Shown: positions 52,179 through 60,660 of the stretch, piece after piece
How positions within the stretch are numbered: position 1 is the first letter of the stretch
How the letters are laid out: every line of letters begins with the position of its first letter
NCBI RefSeq assembly: GCF_040546595.1
Contig: NZ_JBEPOB010000001.1
Coordinates: 2,109,001 to 2,173,000, forward strand
Direction of reading: 5' to 3'
Origin: Bosea sp. OAE506
Lineage (GTDB): Bacteria; Pseudomonadota; Alphaproteobacteria; Rhizobiales; Beijerinckiaceae
Length of the DNA: 64,000 bases
Made by a program: the position numbers and the translations under genes
Notes under the pieces: generated by a model
The model's input: the letters and a program-made list of their open reading frames with translations, nothing else
Told to the model about the DNA's origin: nothing
The model's database searches: none

Positions 52179-53730
52179 TCAGGCGAAGTCGAGGTTGAAG
52201 GAGCGGAAGTCCATGTAATAGAGCGGGTAATGCGTCCATTTCACGCTTCGGCGCTTGGCGAAGTATTCGCGCACCGGGTAGAGAATCAGCGCCGGAGCTT
52301 CCGCCTCGTATTCGTCCATGAGACGCAACCAAAGACGCCTGCGCTCGGCCGGGTCGGTCGCGAGGCGCAGTTGATCGCTGATGGCGTTGAAGGTCGTCGG
52401 CTGCCAGAAACCCGACTTTTGCAGGAAATAGTCCTTCGACAGGTGCACCATCAGCCCGCCGCCGAGCGGGTCGGGAAAGCGGAAGGCGATCGAGGTCGGC
52501 CGGACATCGGCGCCCGGGTTGACCAGCTGCGCCAGGTTCTCGATCGTCTCAAGCCGGCTCTTGACGCCGACGGCTTCCCACATCTGCTGGATGACCTGCA
52601 CGGCCAGCAGCATCTGGAGATAGTAGCCCGGCGTGATCCGGATCACGATCTCCTCCCCCTTGTACCCCGCCTGGCGCAGCAGTTGGCGCGCCCGCTCGGG
52701 GTCGTGGGTGAAGCCGCGACGCTCGCTGTCGTAGAGCGGGCCGAAGGAGGGCGTCTGGAGCGCCGCCATGCGCTGGAAGCCAGCCCCCCAAAGCGACTGG
52801 CCGAGCGTGTCGTAATCGACGGCGTAGTTCAGGGCCTGACGAACACGCGCATCCCGCAGGACCGGATTGCGCGTGTCGTAATAGAGGATGTGGGCGAATT
52901 CCAAGGGCATATCGACGGCCTCGAAGGTCCTGTTACCTGAGAGCGTCTGCGCCTGCTCGGGCAGCAGATTGGTGACCAGATCGAAGTCGCCGGCCTGGAG
53001 CCCGGCCAGCCGGCTCGATGCGTCGGGGACGACGGTGAAGACGATCTGCCGGGCCTTGGGTTGCCCCATCCAGTAGTCGTCATGGCTTTCGAGAACGGCG
53101 CGCTGGTCGCGCTGGAACGATGCGACGCGGTAAGGTCCGCTGCCGATCGGCTTTTGACGGAGGCCGGCGATGCCCTGCTCGGCATAGGCTTTGGCTGAAT
53201 GGATCCAGCCGCCATAGGCGGCCAGGCGCTGCGGCATCACCACGTCGGGCGTCTTGGTGCGCAACAGAATGGTGTCGCGCGATTCCGCCTCGACCGAAGC
53301 GAGATGGCCGAAATTGACGCGTCCCTCATGATGTTGAACCTGAGCCCCGTACATGCGCTCCGGCGAGAAGGTGGAGAGCACGTCGTCGGCGCTCAGCACG
53401 GTCTCGTCATGCATCCGCACGCCCTGTCGGAGCTTGACCTCCCAGGTCAGCGGGTCGCGCTGGCGCAGCGAGGTGGCGAGATGCGGCACGAGCTGCTGCC
53501 GCGCCTTCGGCTGCCTCAGCCAGGAAGTCGCGGCGCCAGAGCGTGTCGAAGACGTTGTACGTGACCCGCAAGCCGACATTCGAGATCGACTCGAGCGGCT
53601 CCAGCGTCGGCGGCAGGGCCTGCACCGCGACGCGCAGGATCGGCCGCGTATCGCTCTGTGCCCGCACCAGGCGGGGCAACAAAGCCGGCGCGGCAATGCC
53701 GCCGGCGAGCAGATGACGACGCGTGACCAT
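52179..53730 (-). pseudogene. Oligopeptide-type solute-binding protein with a frameshift, no transporter partners
   Basis: The intact form would be an approximately 516-residue SBP_bac_5 periplasmic protein. The N-terminal part from ATG 53730 gives a twin-arginine-like signal (VTRRHLLAGGIAAPALLPRL) and ISNVGLRVTYNVFDTLWRRD, then leaves the family at about 53500-53530. Homology resumes in the neighbouring frame with LVPHLATSLRQRDPLTWEVK and LRQGVRMHDETVLSADDVLS, and continues to 52179 (SFNLDFA). One surplus base in a run of GCC/CGG words explains the break. No permease or ATPase is adjacent, so it is an orphan binding protein. Either a decaying gene or a sequencing error; the remaining frame is long and clean, which favours a recent event. 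Confidence 0.8.
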
Positions 53731-53792
53731 GGCTTCCCCTCCTCACGGGAGCGGCAAACTGGTCAGCGGCGTTGACAGGCTGATGACGGCTT

Positions 53793-55541
53793 TCAGTGAA
53801 TCTCCGGCTCGGGGATTTTCGCCGTGCCCTCGAGGTAGTCGAAGTCGCAGCCCTTGTCTGCCTGGCGGATATGGGCGGCCGACATCTTGCCGTAGCCGCG
53901 CGGATAGTCGCGGTCCGGTGGGGTCCAGGCGGCGAGACGGGCGGCGATTTCCGCGTCGGTCAGGGCGACCGAGATGCTGCGCGCCTCGACATCGACGCTG
54001 ATGACGTCGCCGGTCTGCACGGCGGCGAGCGGCCCGCGGATATAGGCTTCGGGCGCGACATGCAGCACGCAGGCGCCGTAGCTGGTGCCCGACATGCGGG
54101 CGTCCGAGATGCGCAGCATGTCGCGCACGCCTTGCTTCAGCAGCTTCTTCGGGATCGGCATCATGCCCCATTCCGGCATGCCGGGACCACCGACCGGGCC
54201 GCAGTTCTTCAGCACCATGATGTGGTCGGCGGTGACGTCGAGGCTCTCGTCGTTCACGGCCTTCATCATCGCGTTGTAGTCCTCGAAGACCAGCACCGGG
54301 CCGGAATGCTTCAGCAGGCGCGGCTCGGCGGCGGAGGGCTTGATGACGCAGCCATCGGGGGCGATGTTGCCCTTGAGCACCGCGAGGCCGTTGGCGGTCG
54401 TCACCGCGTTGTCGAGCGGGCGGATGACGTTGTCGTCATAGACGGTGGCGAGCGCGATGGTCTCCGAGATCGGCTTGCCGGTGACCGTCATCGCGTCGGT
54501 GTGGAGTTTGCTCTCGAGCTGCTTCAGCAGGGCAGGCAGCCCGCCGGCATAGAAGAAATCCTCCATCAGGAATTCGCCGGACGGGCGCAGATTGGCGATC
54601 ACCGGCACGGTACGCGAGACGGCGTCGAAATCGTCCGGCGTCAGCGACACGCCGGCGCGCCCGGCCATGGCGATCAGGTGGATGATGGCGTTGGTCGAGC
54701 CCGCCACCGCCATGTGGACGGTCAGCGCATTCTCGAAGCTCTTGCGGGTGAGGATGCGGTCCGGCGTCAGATCCTCCCAGACCATCTCGACGATGCGCTT
54801 GCCTGATGCTGCGGCCATGCGGGGATGGGCGGCGTCGGCGGCGGGGATGGCGGAGGCGCCCGGCAGGGTCAGGCCGAGCACCTCGGCATGGCTCATCATG
54901 GTGGCGGCCGTGCCCATCACCATGCAGGTGCCATGCGAACGGGCGATGCCGCTTTCCATGTCTTTCCACTGGTCGTCAGTGATGTTGCCGGCTTCCTTCT
55001 CGGCCCAGTATTTCCAGACGTCCGCGCCCGAGCCCAGCACCTTGCCGGCCCAGTTGCCGCGCAGCATCGGCCCCGCCGGGACATAGATGAAGGGCAGCCC
55101 GGCGCTGCAGGCGCCCATGATCAGGGCCGGCGTGGACTTGTCGCAGCCACCGAGCAGCACCGCGCCATCCAGCGGGTGGGAGCGGATCGATTCCTCCGTC
55201 TCCATCGCCAGGAAGTTGCGATAGAGCATGGTGGTCGGCTTCTGGTACTGCTCCGAGACCGACATCACGGGGATCTCGACCGGAAAGCCTCCCGCCGCCC
55301 AGACCGCCCGCTTCACCGCATCCGCGCGGTCGCGCAGATGGGTGTGGCAGGGGTTGATCTCCGACCAGGTGTTGATGATGCCGATGACCGGCTTCCCCAT
55401 GAACTCGTCATGGGCGAACCCCATCTGCAGCGCCCGCGAGCGGTGACCGAAGGAGCGCAGATCGCTGGCGCCGAACCAGCGCTTGCTGCGCAGCGTGTCG
55501 GGCGTCTTGCGGGCAGGATCCTTGCGGGGATGGGACGACAT
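53793..55541 (-). CDS. IlvD/Edd-family sugar-acid dehydratase (L-arabinonate dehydratase-like)
   Basis: A 582-residue Fe-S dehydratase of the dihydroxy-acid dehydratase family, the length of L-arabinonate dehydratases. It has NPCHTHLRDRADAVKRAVW, the cluster-ligand motifs GAVLLGGCDKSTPA and SHGTCMVMGTAATM, ILTRKSFENALTVHMAVAGS, and the C-terminal RISDARMSGTSYGACVLHV. The neighbourhood (DapA-family enzyme, SMP-30 lactonase, GntR regulator, TctC binding protein) points to aldonate catabolism, not branched-chain amino acids. GAGGAAA lies eight bases before ATG 55541. Expected reaction: aldonate to 2-keto-3-deoxy-aldonate. The exact sugar is not determined. Confidence 0.9.
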   Translation of the reverse strand: MSSHPRKDPARKTPDTLRSKRWFGASDLRSFGHRSRALQMGFAHDEFMGKPVIGIINTWSEINPCHTHLRDRADAVKRAVWAAGGFPVEIPVMSVSEQYQKPTTMLYRNFLAMETEESIRSHPLDGAVLLGGCDKSTPALIMGACSAGLPFIYVPAGPMLRGNWAGKVLGSGADVWKYWAEKEAGNITDDQWKDMESGIARSHGTCMVMGTAATMMSHAEVLGLTLPGASAIPAADAAHPRMAAASGKRIVEMVWEDLTPDRILTRKSFENALTVHMAVAGSTNAIIHLIAMAGRAGVSLTPDDFDAVSRTVPVIANLRPSGEFLMEDFFYAGGLPALLKQLESKLHTDAMTVTGKPISETIALATVYDDNVIRPLDNAVTTANGLAVLKGNIAPDGCVIKPSAAEPRLLKHSGPVLVFEDYNAMMKAVNDESLDVTADHIMVLKNCGPVGGPGMPEWGMMPIPKKLLKQGVRDMLRISDARMSGTSYGACVLHVAPEAYIRGPLAAVQTGDVISVDVEARSISVALTDAEIAARLAAWTPPDRDYPRGYGKMSAAHIRQADKGCDFDYLEGTAKIPEPEIH

Positions 55542-55678
55542 AGGCGTTTCCTCGGATGGTTTCTTGTGTTGAGCACCGGGCGTCATGGTCGGGCTTGACC
55601 CGACCATCGCGAAAACCAATGCGATCGCGTCCTGAGATTCTCGGGTCTACGCTTCGCTGCGCCCGAGAATGACGGATC

Positions 55679-56596
55679 TCACTCCGCAGCCGCGCGCTGG
55701 GCGCCCCAGCCGGAGACGATGGCGCGCAGTTGCGCCTTCTCCTCGGCGTTGAGCTCCGGCAGGCCGGGCAGGCGGACGGGGCCGACGGCGGTGCCGAGCA
55801 GGCCGAGCGCTTCCTTGACGACGGTGACGTTGGCGCCGTTGCCGTATTTCGTGCGCAGCGTCTCGAAACCGGCGATGGCGTCGACCTCGACCCGCGCGGC
55901 GGCGTAGTCGCCCTTTTCTAGTGCGTGCCAGACGGCGAGCGAGCGTTCAGGGGCGACATTGATCAGGCCGGAGGTGAAGCCGCGGGCGCCCAGTGCATAG
56001 AAGGGCGCCGCCCAGCCCTCGGCGAGGCCGCAGATCCAGTTCGCGGATGTGCCTTGCGTGGCCCGCACGCATTCGGACAGCAGCATCATATTGGTCGAGG
56101 CGAATTTGACGCCGGCGACATTCGGGTGGGTCGCCACGCGTACCAGATCCTTCACGCCGATCGCATCCGAGCGGATATAGGCCACCAGCGGTAGCGTCAG
56201 CGCCTCGGCGATGGCGAGGATGTAGTCCGCCTGGGATTGCGGCGCGGCGAAGGGGTCGAGCGGGTGATGCACCATCACCGCGTCGCAGCCGGCCTTGGCT
56301 GCGAGCTTCCCGGTCGCGACCGCCTCGCGCAGGGACCTGCCAATTCCGGCGGTGACCAGCGCCTTGCCGGCGGCCGCCTCGGCGGCCACCGCATGGCTGC
56401 GCACGACCTCGTCCGTCGTCATCGGGTAGAATTCGCCGGTGTTGCCGGCCGAGACGATATTGTGGATGCCCGCGGCGGCGATGCGCGCAACAATCTTCCC
56501 CGTCACCGCCCAGTCGGCCTCGCCATCCGCGCCCCAGGCGGTGACATGCACGCCCGAAATGCCGCGCAACGCACCGCGGATTTTATCACTCGTCAT
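55679..56596 (-). CDS. DapA-family aldolase/dehydratase (2-keto-3-deoxy sugar-acid enzyme)
   Basis: A 305-residue TIM-barrel enzyme of the dihydrodipicolinate synthase family. It has GVHVTAWGADGEADW, the pyruvate/ketoacid-binding SAGNTGEFYPMTTDE at about 50-64, and MVHHPLDPFAAPQSQADY. GVKFAST at about 161-167 holds the likely Schiff-base lysine and VAYIRSD lies before it. The length and cluster suit a 2-keto-3-deoxy-arabinonate dehydratase or 2-keto-3-deoxygluconate aldolase acting after the IlvD-type dehydratase. Its start overlaps the end of the GntR gene by 11 bases, so regulator and enzyme are co-transcribed. The IlvD-type gene follows after 137 bases. Which reaction it performs needs assay. 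Confidence 0.87.
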   Translation of the reverse strand: MTSDKIRGALRGISGVHVTAWGADGEADWAVTGKIVARIAAAGIHNIVSAGNTGEFYPMTTDEVVRSHAVAAEAAAGKALVTAGIGRSLREAVATGKLAAKAGCDAVMVHHPLDPFAAPQSQADYILAIAEALTLPLVAYIRSDAIGVKDLVRVATHPNVAGVKFASTNMMLLSECVRATQGTSANWICGLAEGWAAPFYALGARGFTSGLINVAPERSLAVWHALEKGDYAAARVEVDAIAGFETLRTKYGNGANVTVVKEALGLLGTAVGPVRLPGLPELNAEEKAQLRAIVSGWGAQRAAAE

Positions 56597-57290
56597 AGTC
56601 CAACCCTTCCGCATCGGCGCCGAACACCTGCCGCACATGGGCTTTCGCCGAGCGGACGATGTGGCGGCGCATTCTTTCTTCGGCGAGCGCGGGATCGCGC
56701 GCTCGCAGTGCCTCGTAGATGGAGCGATGTTCCTCGAAGCCCTGGCCGCGCTCGGACGGCTCCGAGAGCAGGGCGATGCGCTGGGCATGGTCGTACATGC
56801 GCTGCCCGTCGAGCCGGCGTTCGAGATAGCCGCAGCCCGAGATTCGGTGGATTGCGCCGTGATAGGCCTCGTTCAGGGTGACGAGGTCCTCCAGCGCGCT
56901 GTGCTGCGTCGCATGCGCCATCTCCTCGATCAGCCGCGCGATCTCCGACAGGTCGGCCTCGCTGAGACGGTTGGCGGCAATATGCGTCATGACGCTTTCG
57001 AGCGCGGCGCGCCCCAGCGCCATCTCGAGCGCTTGGCGGGGCGAGAACTCAACGAAGACGCCGCGGCGCGCCTCGGTGCGCACCAGTCCCTCGCTCTCCA
57101 GCTTTCGGATGGCATCCTTCACCGGCGTCGTGCTGACGCCGAGCATCTCGGCCAGATGGCGTTCGTTCAGGCGTTCGCCATTGCGAAAGCGCCCCGCCAC
57201 GATCGCCCGGCGCAGCCGCTCATGCACATGCTCGCGCAGGGAGCGCAGCAGGTGAGGGGCGACGGGTTCGATGGTCAGCGTCTGGGGCAT
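56586..57290 (-). CDS. GntR-family regulator (FadR/FCD type)
   Basis: A 234-residue repressor-like protein. The winged helix is at about 20-80: LREHVHERLRRAIVAGRF, NERHLAEMLGVSTTPVKDAI as the recognition region, and RKLESEGLVRTEARRGVFV. The C-terminal FCD ligand-binding domain (about 85-225) has the metal/ligand motif seen as DLVTLNEAYHGAIHRISG, with a later HRSIYEALRARDPALAEERM helix pair. Its ligand is probably a sugar acid or its keto product. It is divergent from tctC; palindromes at 57396-57423 between them are the natural operator. It overlaps the DapA-family gene downstream. Confidence 0.92.
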   Translation of the reverse strand: MPQTLTIEPVAPHLLRSLREHVHERLRRAIVAGRFRNGERLNERHLAEMLGVSTTPVKDAIRKLESEGLVRTEARRGVFVEFSPRQALEMALGRAALESVMTHIAANRLSEADLSEIARLIEEMAHATQHSALEDLVTLNEAYHGAIHRISGCGYLERRLDGQRMYDHAQRIALLSEPSERGQGFEEHRSIYEALRARDPALAEERMRRHIVRSAKAHVRQVFGADAEGLDYDE

Positions 57291-57395
57291 TGTCTGTCCG
57301 GGGGCGGGCGCCGGCCCTCGCGAATCCGCCATGCGGCCCGCGAAGCCGATGCTCCATCACCGCATCACTCACCACAAAGGACAAGCGGCGACAAG

Positions 57396-57423
57396 TCTGA
57401 AATTTCAGATTTCAAATCTGGAA
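57396..57423. promoter_or_regulatory. Two overlapping palindromes, candidate GntR operator
   Basis: TCTGAAATTTCAGA (57396-57409) is a perfect 14-base palindrome and CAGATTTCAAATCTG (57406-57420) is a perfect 15-base palindrome around a central C. They overlap by four bases. The second extends to 21 bases (57403-57423) with one mismatch pair. They sit between gntR (start 57290) and tctC (start 57513), the expected position for control of both. They do not match the classic FadR half-site TGGTN. Confidence 0.6.
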
Positions 57424-57512
57424 TCCTGTGCTATCGGATGGGGCAAGGATCCGACAACGGACCGCGCCGGCGCCGATGTGCCGGCACAGCGACAGTCATG
57501 GGAGGACTACAG

Positions 57513-58484
57513 ATGACGATGACACGCAGGGCGGCGCTGGCCGCCGCTTGCCTGCTGGCCGCTCCGGCCGCGCTGGCGCAGAGCGACTATCCCGGCAACA
57601 AGGTGGTGACGATCGTGGTGCCCTTCGCGGCCGGCGGCACGACAGACCTGCTCGGACGCGTCTTGGCCGAGCGGCTCGGCGCCCGGCTCAACGGCAAGTT
57701 CATCGTTGAGAACCGGCCCGGCGCCGGCGGCAACACCGGCGTGGCGGCGGTCGCCCGGGCTGCTCCCGACGGCTACACCCTGACCATGGGCACGGTCTCG
57801 ACCCATGCGATCAATCCGGCCGTCTATGCGAAGATGCCCTTCGACCACATCAAGGATTTCGCGCCGATCTCGCAGGTGGCGAGCGTGCCCAACATCCTGA
57901 TGGTCAATGTCGATCTGCCGGTGAAGACGGTGCCAGAGCTGATCGACCTGCTGAAGAAGAACCCCAACAAGTATTCCTTCGGCTCCTCGGGGGCGGGCAC
58001 CTCGACCCATATGGCGGCCGAGCTCTTCAAGGTCTCGACCGGCACCGACATGGTGCATGTGCCCTATCGCTCGAGCGGGCAGGTGACGCAGGACCTGCTC
58101 TCGGGCCAGATCCAGATCACCTTCGACAACATCACCATCGCCTGGCCGCATGTCGAAGCCGGCAAGATCCGGGCGCTCGCCACGGCCACGCCCGAGCGCC
58201 TCGCCGTCGCCAAGGACATGCCGGCGCTGGCCGAGTTCATTCCGGGTTATGCCGCGGCGTCCTGGCACGGCTTCTTCGCGCCGTCCGGTGTGCCGAAGGA
58301 GATCGTCGCCAAGCTTTCGACTGAAGTTCAGGCGATCATGCGCGAGCCCGGCGTCATCGACCAGATGAAGAAGCTCGGCGTCGATCCGGTGGGGTCGAGC
58401 CAGGAGCAGTTCACCGCCCATATCGCCGCCGAGACCAAGCGCTGGGCTGATGTGGCGCAGAAGGCGAATGTCCGGATCGAGTGA
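57513..58484 (+). CDS. Tripartite tricarboxylate transporter solute-binding protein (TctC family)
   Basis: A 323-residue periplasmic protein with a signal peptide (TRRAALAAACLLAAPAALAQ). The Bug/TctC fold is clear: DYPGNKVVTIVVPFAAGGTT at about 24-43, ENRPGAGGNTGVAAVARAAP, GYTLTMGTVSTHAINPAVY, HVPYRSSGQVTQDLLSGQIQ and FFAPSGVPKEIVAKL. ATG 57513 is supported by GGGAGGA at 57500-57506. These proteins deliver carboxylates to the TctAB permease, but no tctA or tctB is in the window, which is common because Bug proteins are often orphan. Its gene cluster suggests binding of a sugar acid. Confidence 0.94.
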   Translation: MTMTRRAALAAACLLAAPAALAQSDYPGNKVVTIVVPFAAGGTTDLLGRVLAERLGARLNGKFIVENRPGAGGNTGVAAVARAAPDGYTLTMGTVSTHAINPAVYAKMPFDHIKDFAPISQVASVPNILMVNVDLPVKTVPELIDLLKKNPNKYSFGSSGAGTSTHMAAELFKVSTGTDMVHVPYRSSGQVTQDLLSGQIQITFDNITIAWPHVEAGKIRALATATPERLAVAKDMPALAEFIPGYAAASWHGFFAPSGVPKEIVAKLSTEVQAIMREPGVIDQMKKLGVDPVGSSQEQFTAHIAAETKRWADVAQKANVRIE

Positions 58485-58645
58485 TCGAAGGGCCGATCAT
58501 CCCGCCAGCGCGACCGCCTGACGCGGCGGTCTGCGCTTCCGGTGCTCACGGACCGATGTCCGCTCCGCTCCGGTTCTCGACCGCCACGCCATTCGTCTCA
58601 CGCTGACGACATGCTCGACCCTTCGCTGGAGCCTTAGCCAACATC

Positions 58646-59359
58646 ATGACCACCCTCACCGACGAAAACCGCAAGAAGCTCAAGCGCGTCTCGACCGCGA
58701 CCCTGACGACGGCGCTGTTCAAGCGCGGCTTCCGCAATGTCTTCATCCAGGACGTGCGGCCGCTGAGCCAGAAGGGCGAGAGCATGGTCGGCGAGGCGTT
58801 CACGCTGCGCTACATCCCGGCGCGGGAGGATCTCGATCATCTCGGCACCTTCGAGGGGACGCAGCATCCGCAGCGCCGCGCGGTCGAGGACTGCCCGCCT
58901 GGCCATGTCATGGTGATCGACTCACGCAAGGACCCGCGCGCGGCCTCCGCCGGCGGCATCCTGGTGTCGCGGCTGATGCAGCGCGGCGTCGCCGGCATCG
59001 TCACCGATGGCGGCTTCCGGGACTCGCCCGAGATCGCAGCCATGGCGATCCCGGCCTATCACAACCGCCCGAGCGCGCCGACCAACCTGATCCGCCACCA
59101 CGCACTCGACATCAACGCGCCGATCGCCTGCGGCGATGTCGCGGTCTATCCGGGCGACATCATCGTCGGCGACGGCGAGGGCGTCTGCGTCATCCCCGCC
59201 CATCTCGCCAACGAGATCGCGCCCGAGGTCTACGAGCAGACTGCCTATGAGGACTTCGTCGCCGAGCGGGTCCGCGGCGGGCAAGGCATCTTCGGGCTCT
59301 ATCCGGCCAACGAACAGACCAAGGCCGAGTTCGCGGCGTGGCGGCCCGGCTGGTCCTGA
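58646..59359 (+). CDS. RraA-family protein (4-hydroxy-4-methyl-2-oxoglutarate aldolase-like fold)
   Basis: A 237-residue protein of the RraA/HMG-aldolase superfamily. It has VSTATLTTALFKRGFRNVFI at about 15-34, GEAFTLRYIPAREDLD, the conserved HVMVIDSRKDPRAASAGGIL with metal-site neighbours, and GVAGIVTDGGFRDSPEIAAM at about 114-133, the usual GxxGxVxDGxxRD motif. PGDIIVGDGEGVCVIPAHLA completes it. Family members are pyruvate-type class II aldolases or decarboxylases, or regulators of RNase E. Here, between TctC and SMP-30 genes, an aldolase in sugar-acid breakdown is more likely than an RNA role. Confidence 0.88.
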   Translation: MTTLTDENRKKLKRVSTATLTTALFKRGFRNVFIQDVRPLSQKGESMVGEAFTLRYIPAREDLDHLGTFEGTQHPQRRAVEDCPPGHVMVIDSRKDPRAASAGGILVSRLMQRGVAGIVTDGGFRDSPEIAAMAIPAYHNRPSAPTNLIRHHALDINAPIACGDVAVYPGDIIVGDGEGVCVIPAHLANEIAPEVYEQTAYEDFVAERVRGGQGIFGLYPANEQTKAEFAAWRPGWS

Positions 59360-59413
59360 CCGACCTGATCCAGACCTGAATGACGGCGAAGCCGGCCGTG
59401 ACGCGGGCTGAAT

Positions 59414-59441
59414 CGGGACGCTGCCGAGGCGGCGCGTCCCG
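59414..59441. repeat. 8-bp inverted repeat upstream of the lactonase gene
   Basis: CGGGACGC (59414-59421) and GCGTCCCG (59434-59441) are exact reverse complements with a 12-base spacer, 37 bases before ATG 59479. No T-run follows, so it is not a terminator. It may be a regulator site or simply GC-rich chance. Confidence 0.35.
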
Positions 59442-59478
59442 CCACGACCACAATCACCATAAAATCTGGGGGGACATC

Positions 59479-60570
59479 ATGGTTGAAACGTCGCGTCGTC
59501 AATGGCTCGCGGGCGGCCTCGCCGCTGCCGGTTCCGCGCTGGCGGGGCCGGCGCTCGGACAGGCCTTTCCGTTCAAGCCGAACCAGCGTTATCCCGATCC
59601 GTCGGTCGAGATCCTCGATCCGAGCTTCGGCAAGTACCGGATCTATTCGAGCACGATCGAGCAGGTCGCCAGCGGCATGCGCTGGGCCGAGGGGCCGGTG
59701 TATTTCCCGGAAGGGCGCTATGTCCTGGTCAGCGACATCCCCAACAACCGGATCATGAAGTATGACGAGGTGAAGAACAGCTTCACCGTCTTCCGCGAGA
59801 ACGCCAATTTCGCCAACGGCAATGCGCGCGACCGTCAGGGGCGGCTCGTCACCTGCGAACACTCGATCACGCGCCGCGTCACCCGCACCGAGAAGAACGG
59901 CAAGATCACCGTCCTGGCCGACCGCTTCGAGGGCAAGCGCCTGAACGCGCCCAACGATGTCGTCGTGAAGTCCGACGACACGATCTGGTTCACCGATCCG
60001 CTCTTCGGCATCAACGGGGAGTGGGAGGGCTCGCGCGCCAAGTCCGAGCAGGCGACGACCAACGTCTACCGCATCGGCACGGACGGGAAGCTGATTGCGG
60101 TCGTGACCGACCTGCTCAACCCCAATGGGCTCGCCTTCTCGCCCGACGAGAAGAAGCTCTATGTCGTGGAATGGCGGGGCACGCCGAACCGCAGCATCTG
60201 GAGCTTCGACATCGACGCACAGGGCAAGGCCTCGAACAAGACGAAGGTCGTCGACGCCGCCGATTTCGGCGCGCTCGACGGGTTCAGGGTCGATCGCGAC
60301 GGCAATCTCTGGTGCGGCTATGGCAGCAACGGCGCCCTCAATGCCGAGCCAGTCGAGACGGGTGGACGCAAGGTCTTCGGCCTGCGCGGCAAGCCAGAGG
60401 ATCTCGACGGGGTCATGGTGTTCAGCCCGGCCGGAAAGCCGCTGGCCTTCATTCGACTGCCGGAGCGTTGCGCCAATCTCTGCTTCGGCGGCCCCAAGGG
60501 CAATCGCCTCTACATGGCGAGCAGCCATTCGCTCTACGCCCTCTATGTCGAGGCGCATGGCGCGGTCTGA
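59479..60570 (+). CDS. SMP-30/gluconolactonase-family protein, Tat-exported
   Basis: A 363-residue beta-propeller lactonase. The N-terminus ETSRRQWLAGGLAAAG is a twin-arginine signal (SRRxWL) followed by a hydrophobic stretch and a GQA cleavage site, so the enzyme acts in the periplasm. Propeller and metal-site motifs are GMRWAEGPVYFPEGRYVLVS with the Glu ligand, LNAPNDVVVKSDDTIWFTDP with the Asn and Asp ligands, LNPNGLAFSPDEKKLYVVEW and LDGFRVDRDGNLWCGYGSNG. It would open aldonolactones to the free acids that the TctC/IlvD/DapA pathway consumes. The GGGGGGA run about six bases upstream acts as ribosome-binding site. Confidence 0.92.
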   Translation: MVETSRRQWLAGGLAAAGSALAGPALGQAFPFKPNQRYPDPSVEILDPSFGKYRIYSSTIEQVASGMRWAEGPVYFPEGRYVLVSDIPNNRIMKYDEVKNSFTVFRENANFANGNARDRQGRLVTCEHSITRRVTRTEKNGKITVLADRFEGKRLNAPNDVVVKSDDTIWFTDPLFGINGEWEGSRAKSEQATTNVYRIGTDGKLIAVVTDLLNPNGLAFSPDEKKLYVVEWRGTPNRSIWSFDIDAQGKASNKTKVVDAADFGALDGFRVDRDGNLWCGYGSNGALNAEPVETGGRKVFGLRGKPEDLDGVMVFSPAGKPLAFIRLPERCANLCFGGPKGNRLYMASSHSLYALYVEAHGAV

Positions 60571-60660
60571 GGGATCTGGGAGCCCGGCACAACCTAAGCG
60601 ATTGACGCAGCGTCACCGTTAACCGCGGCTTGAGATGTCTTGACTAATCTCGCCTTCCCG

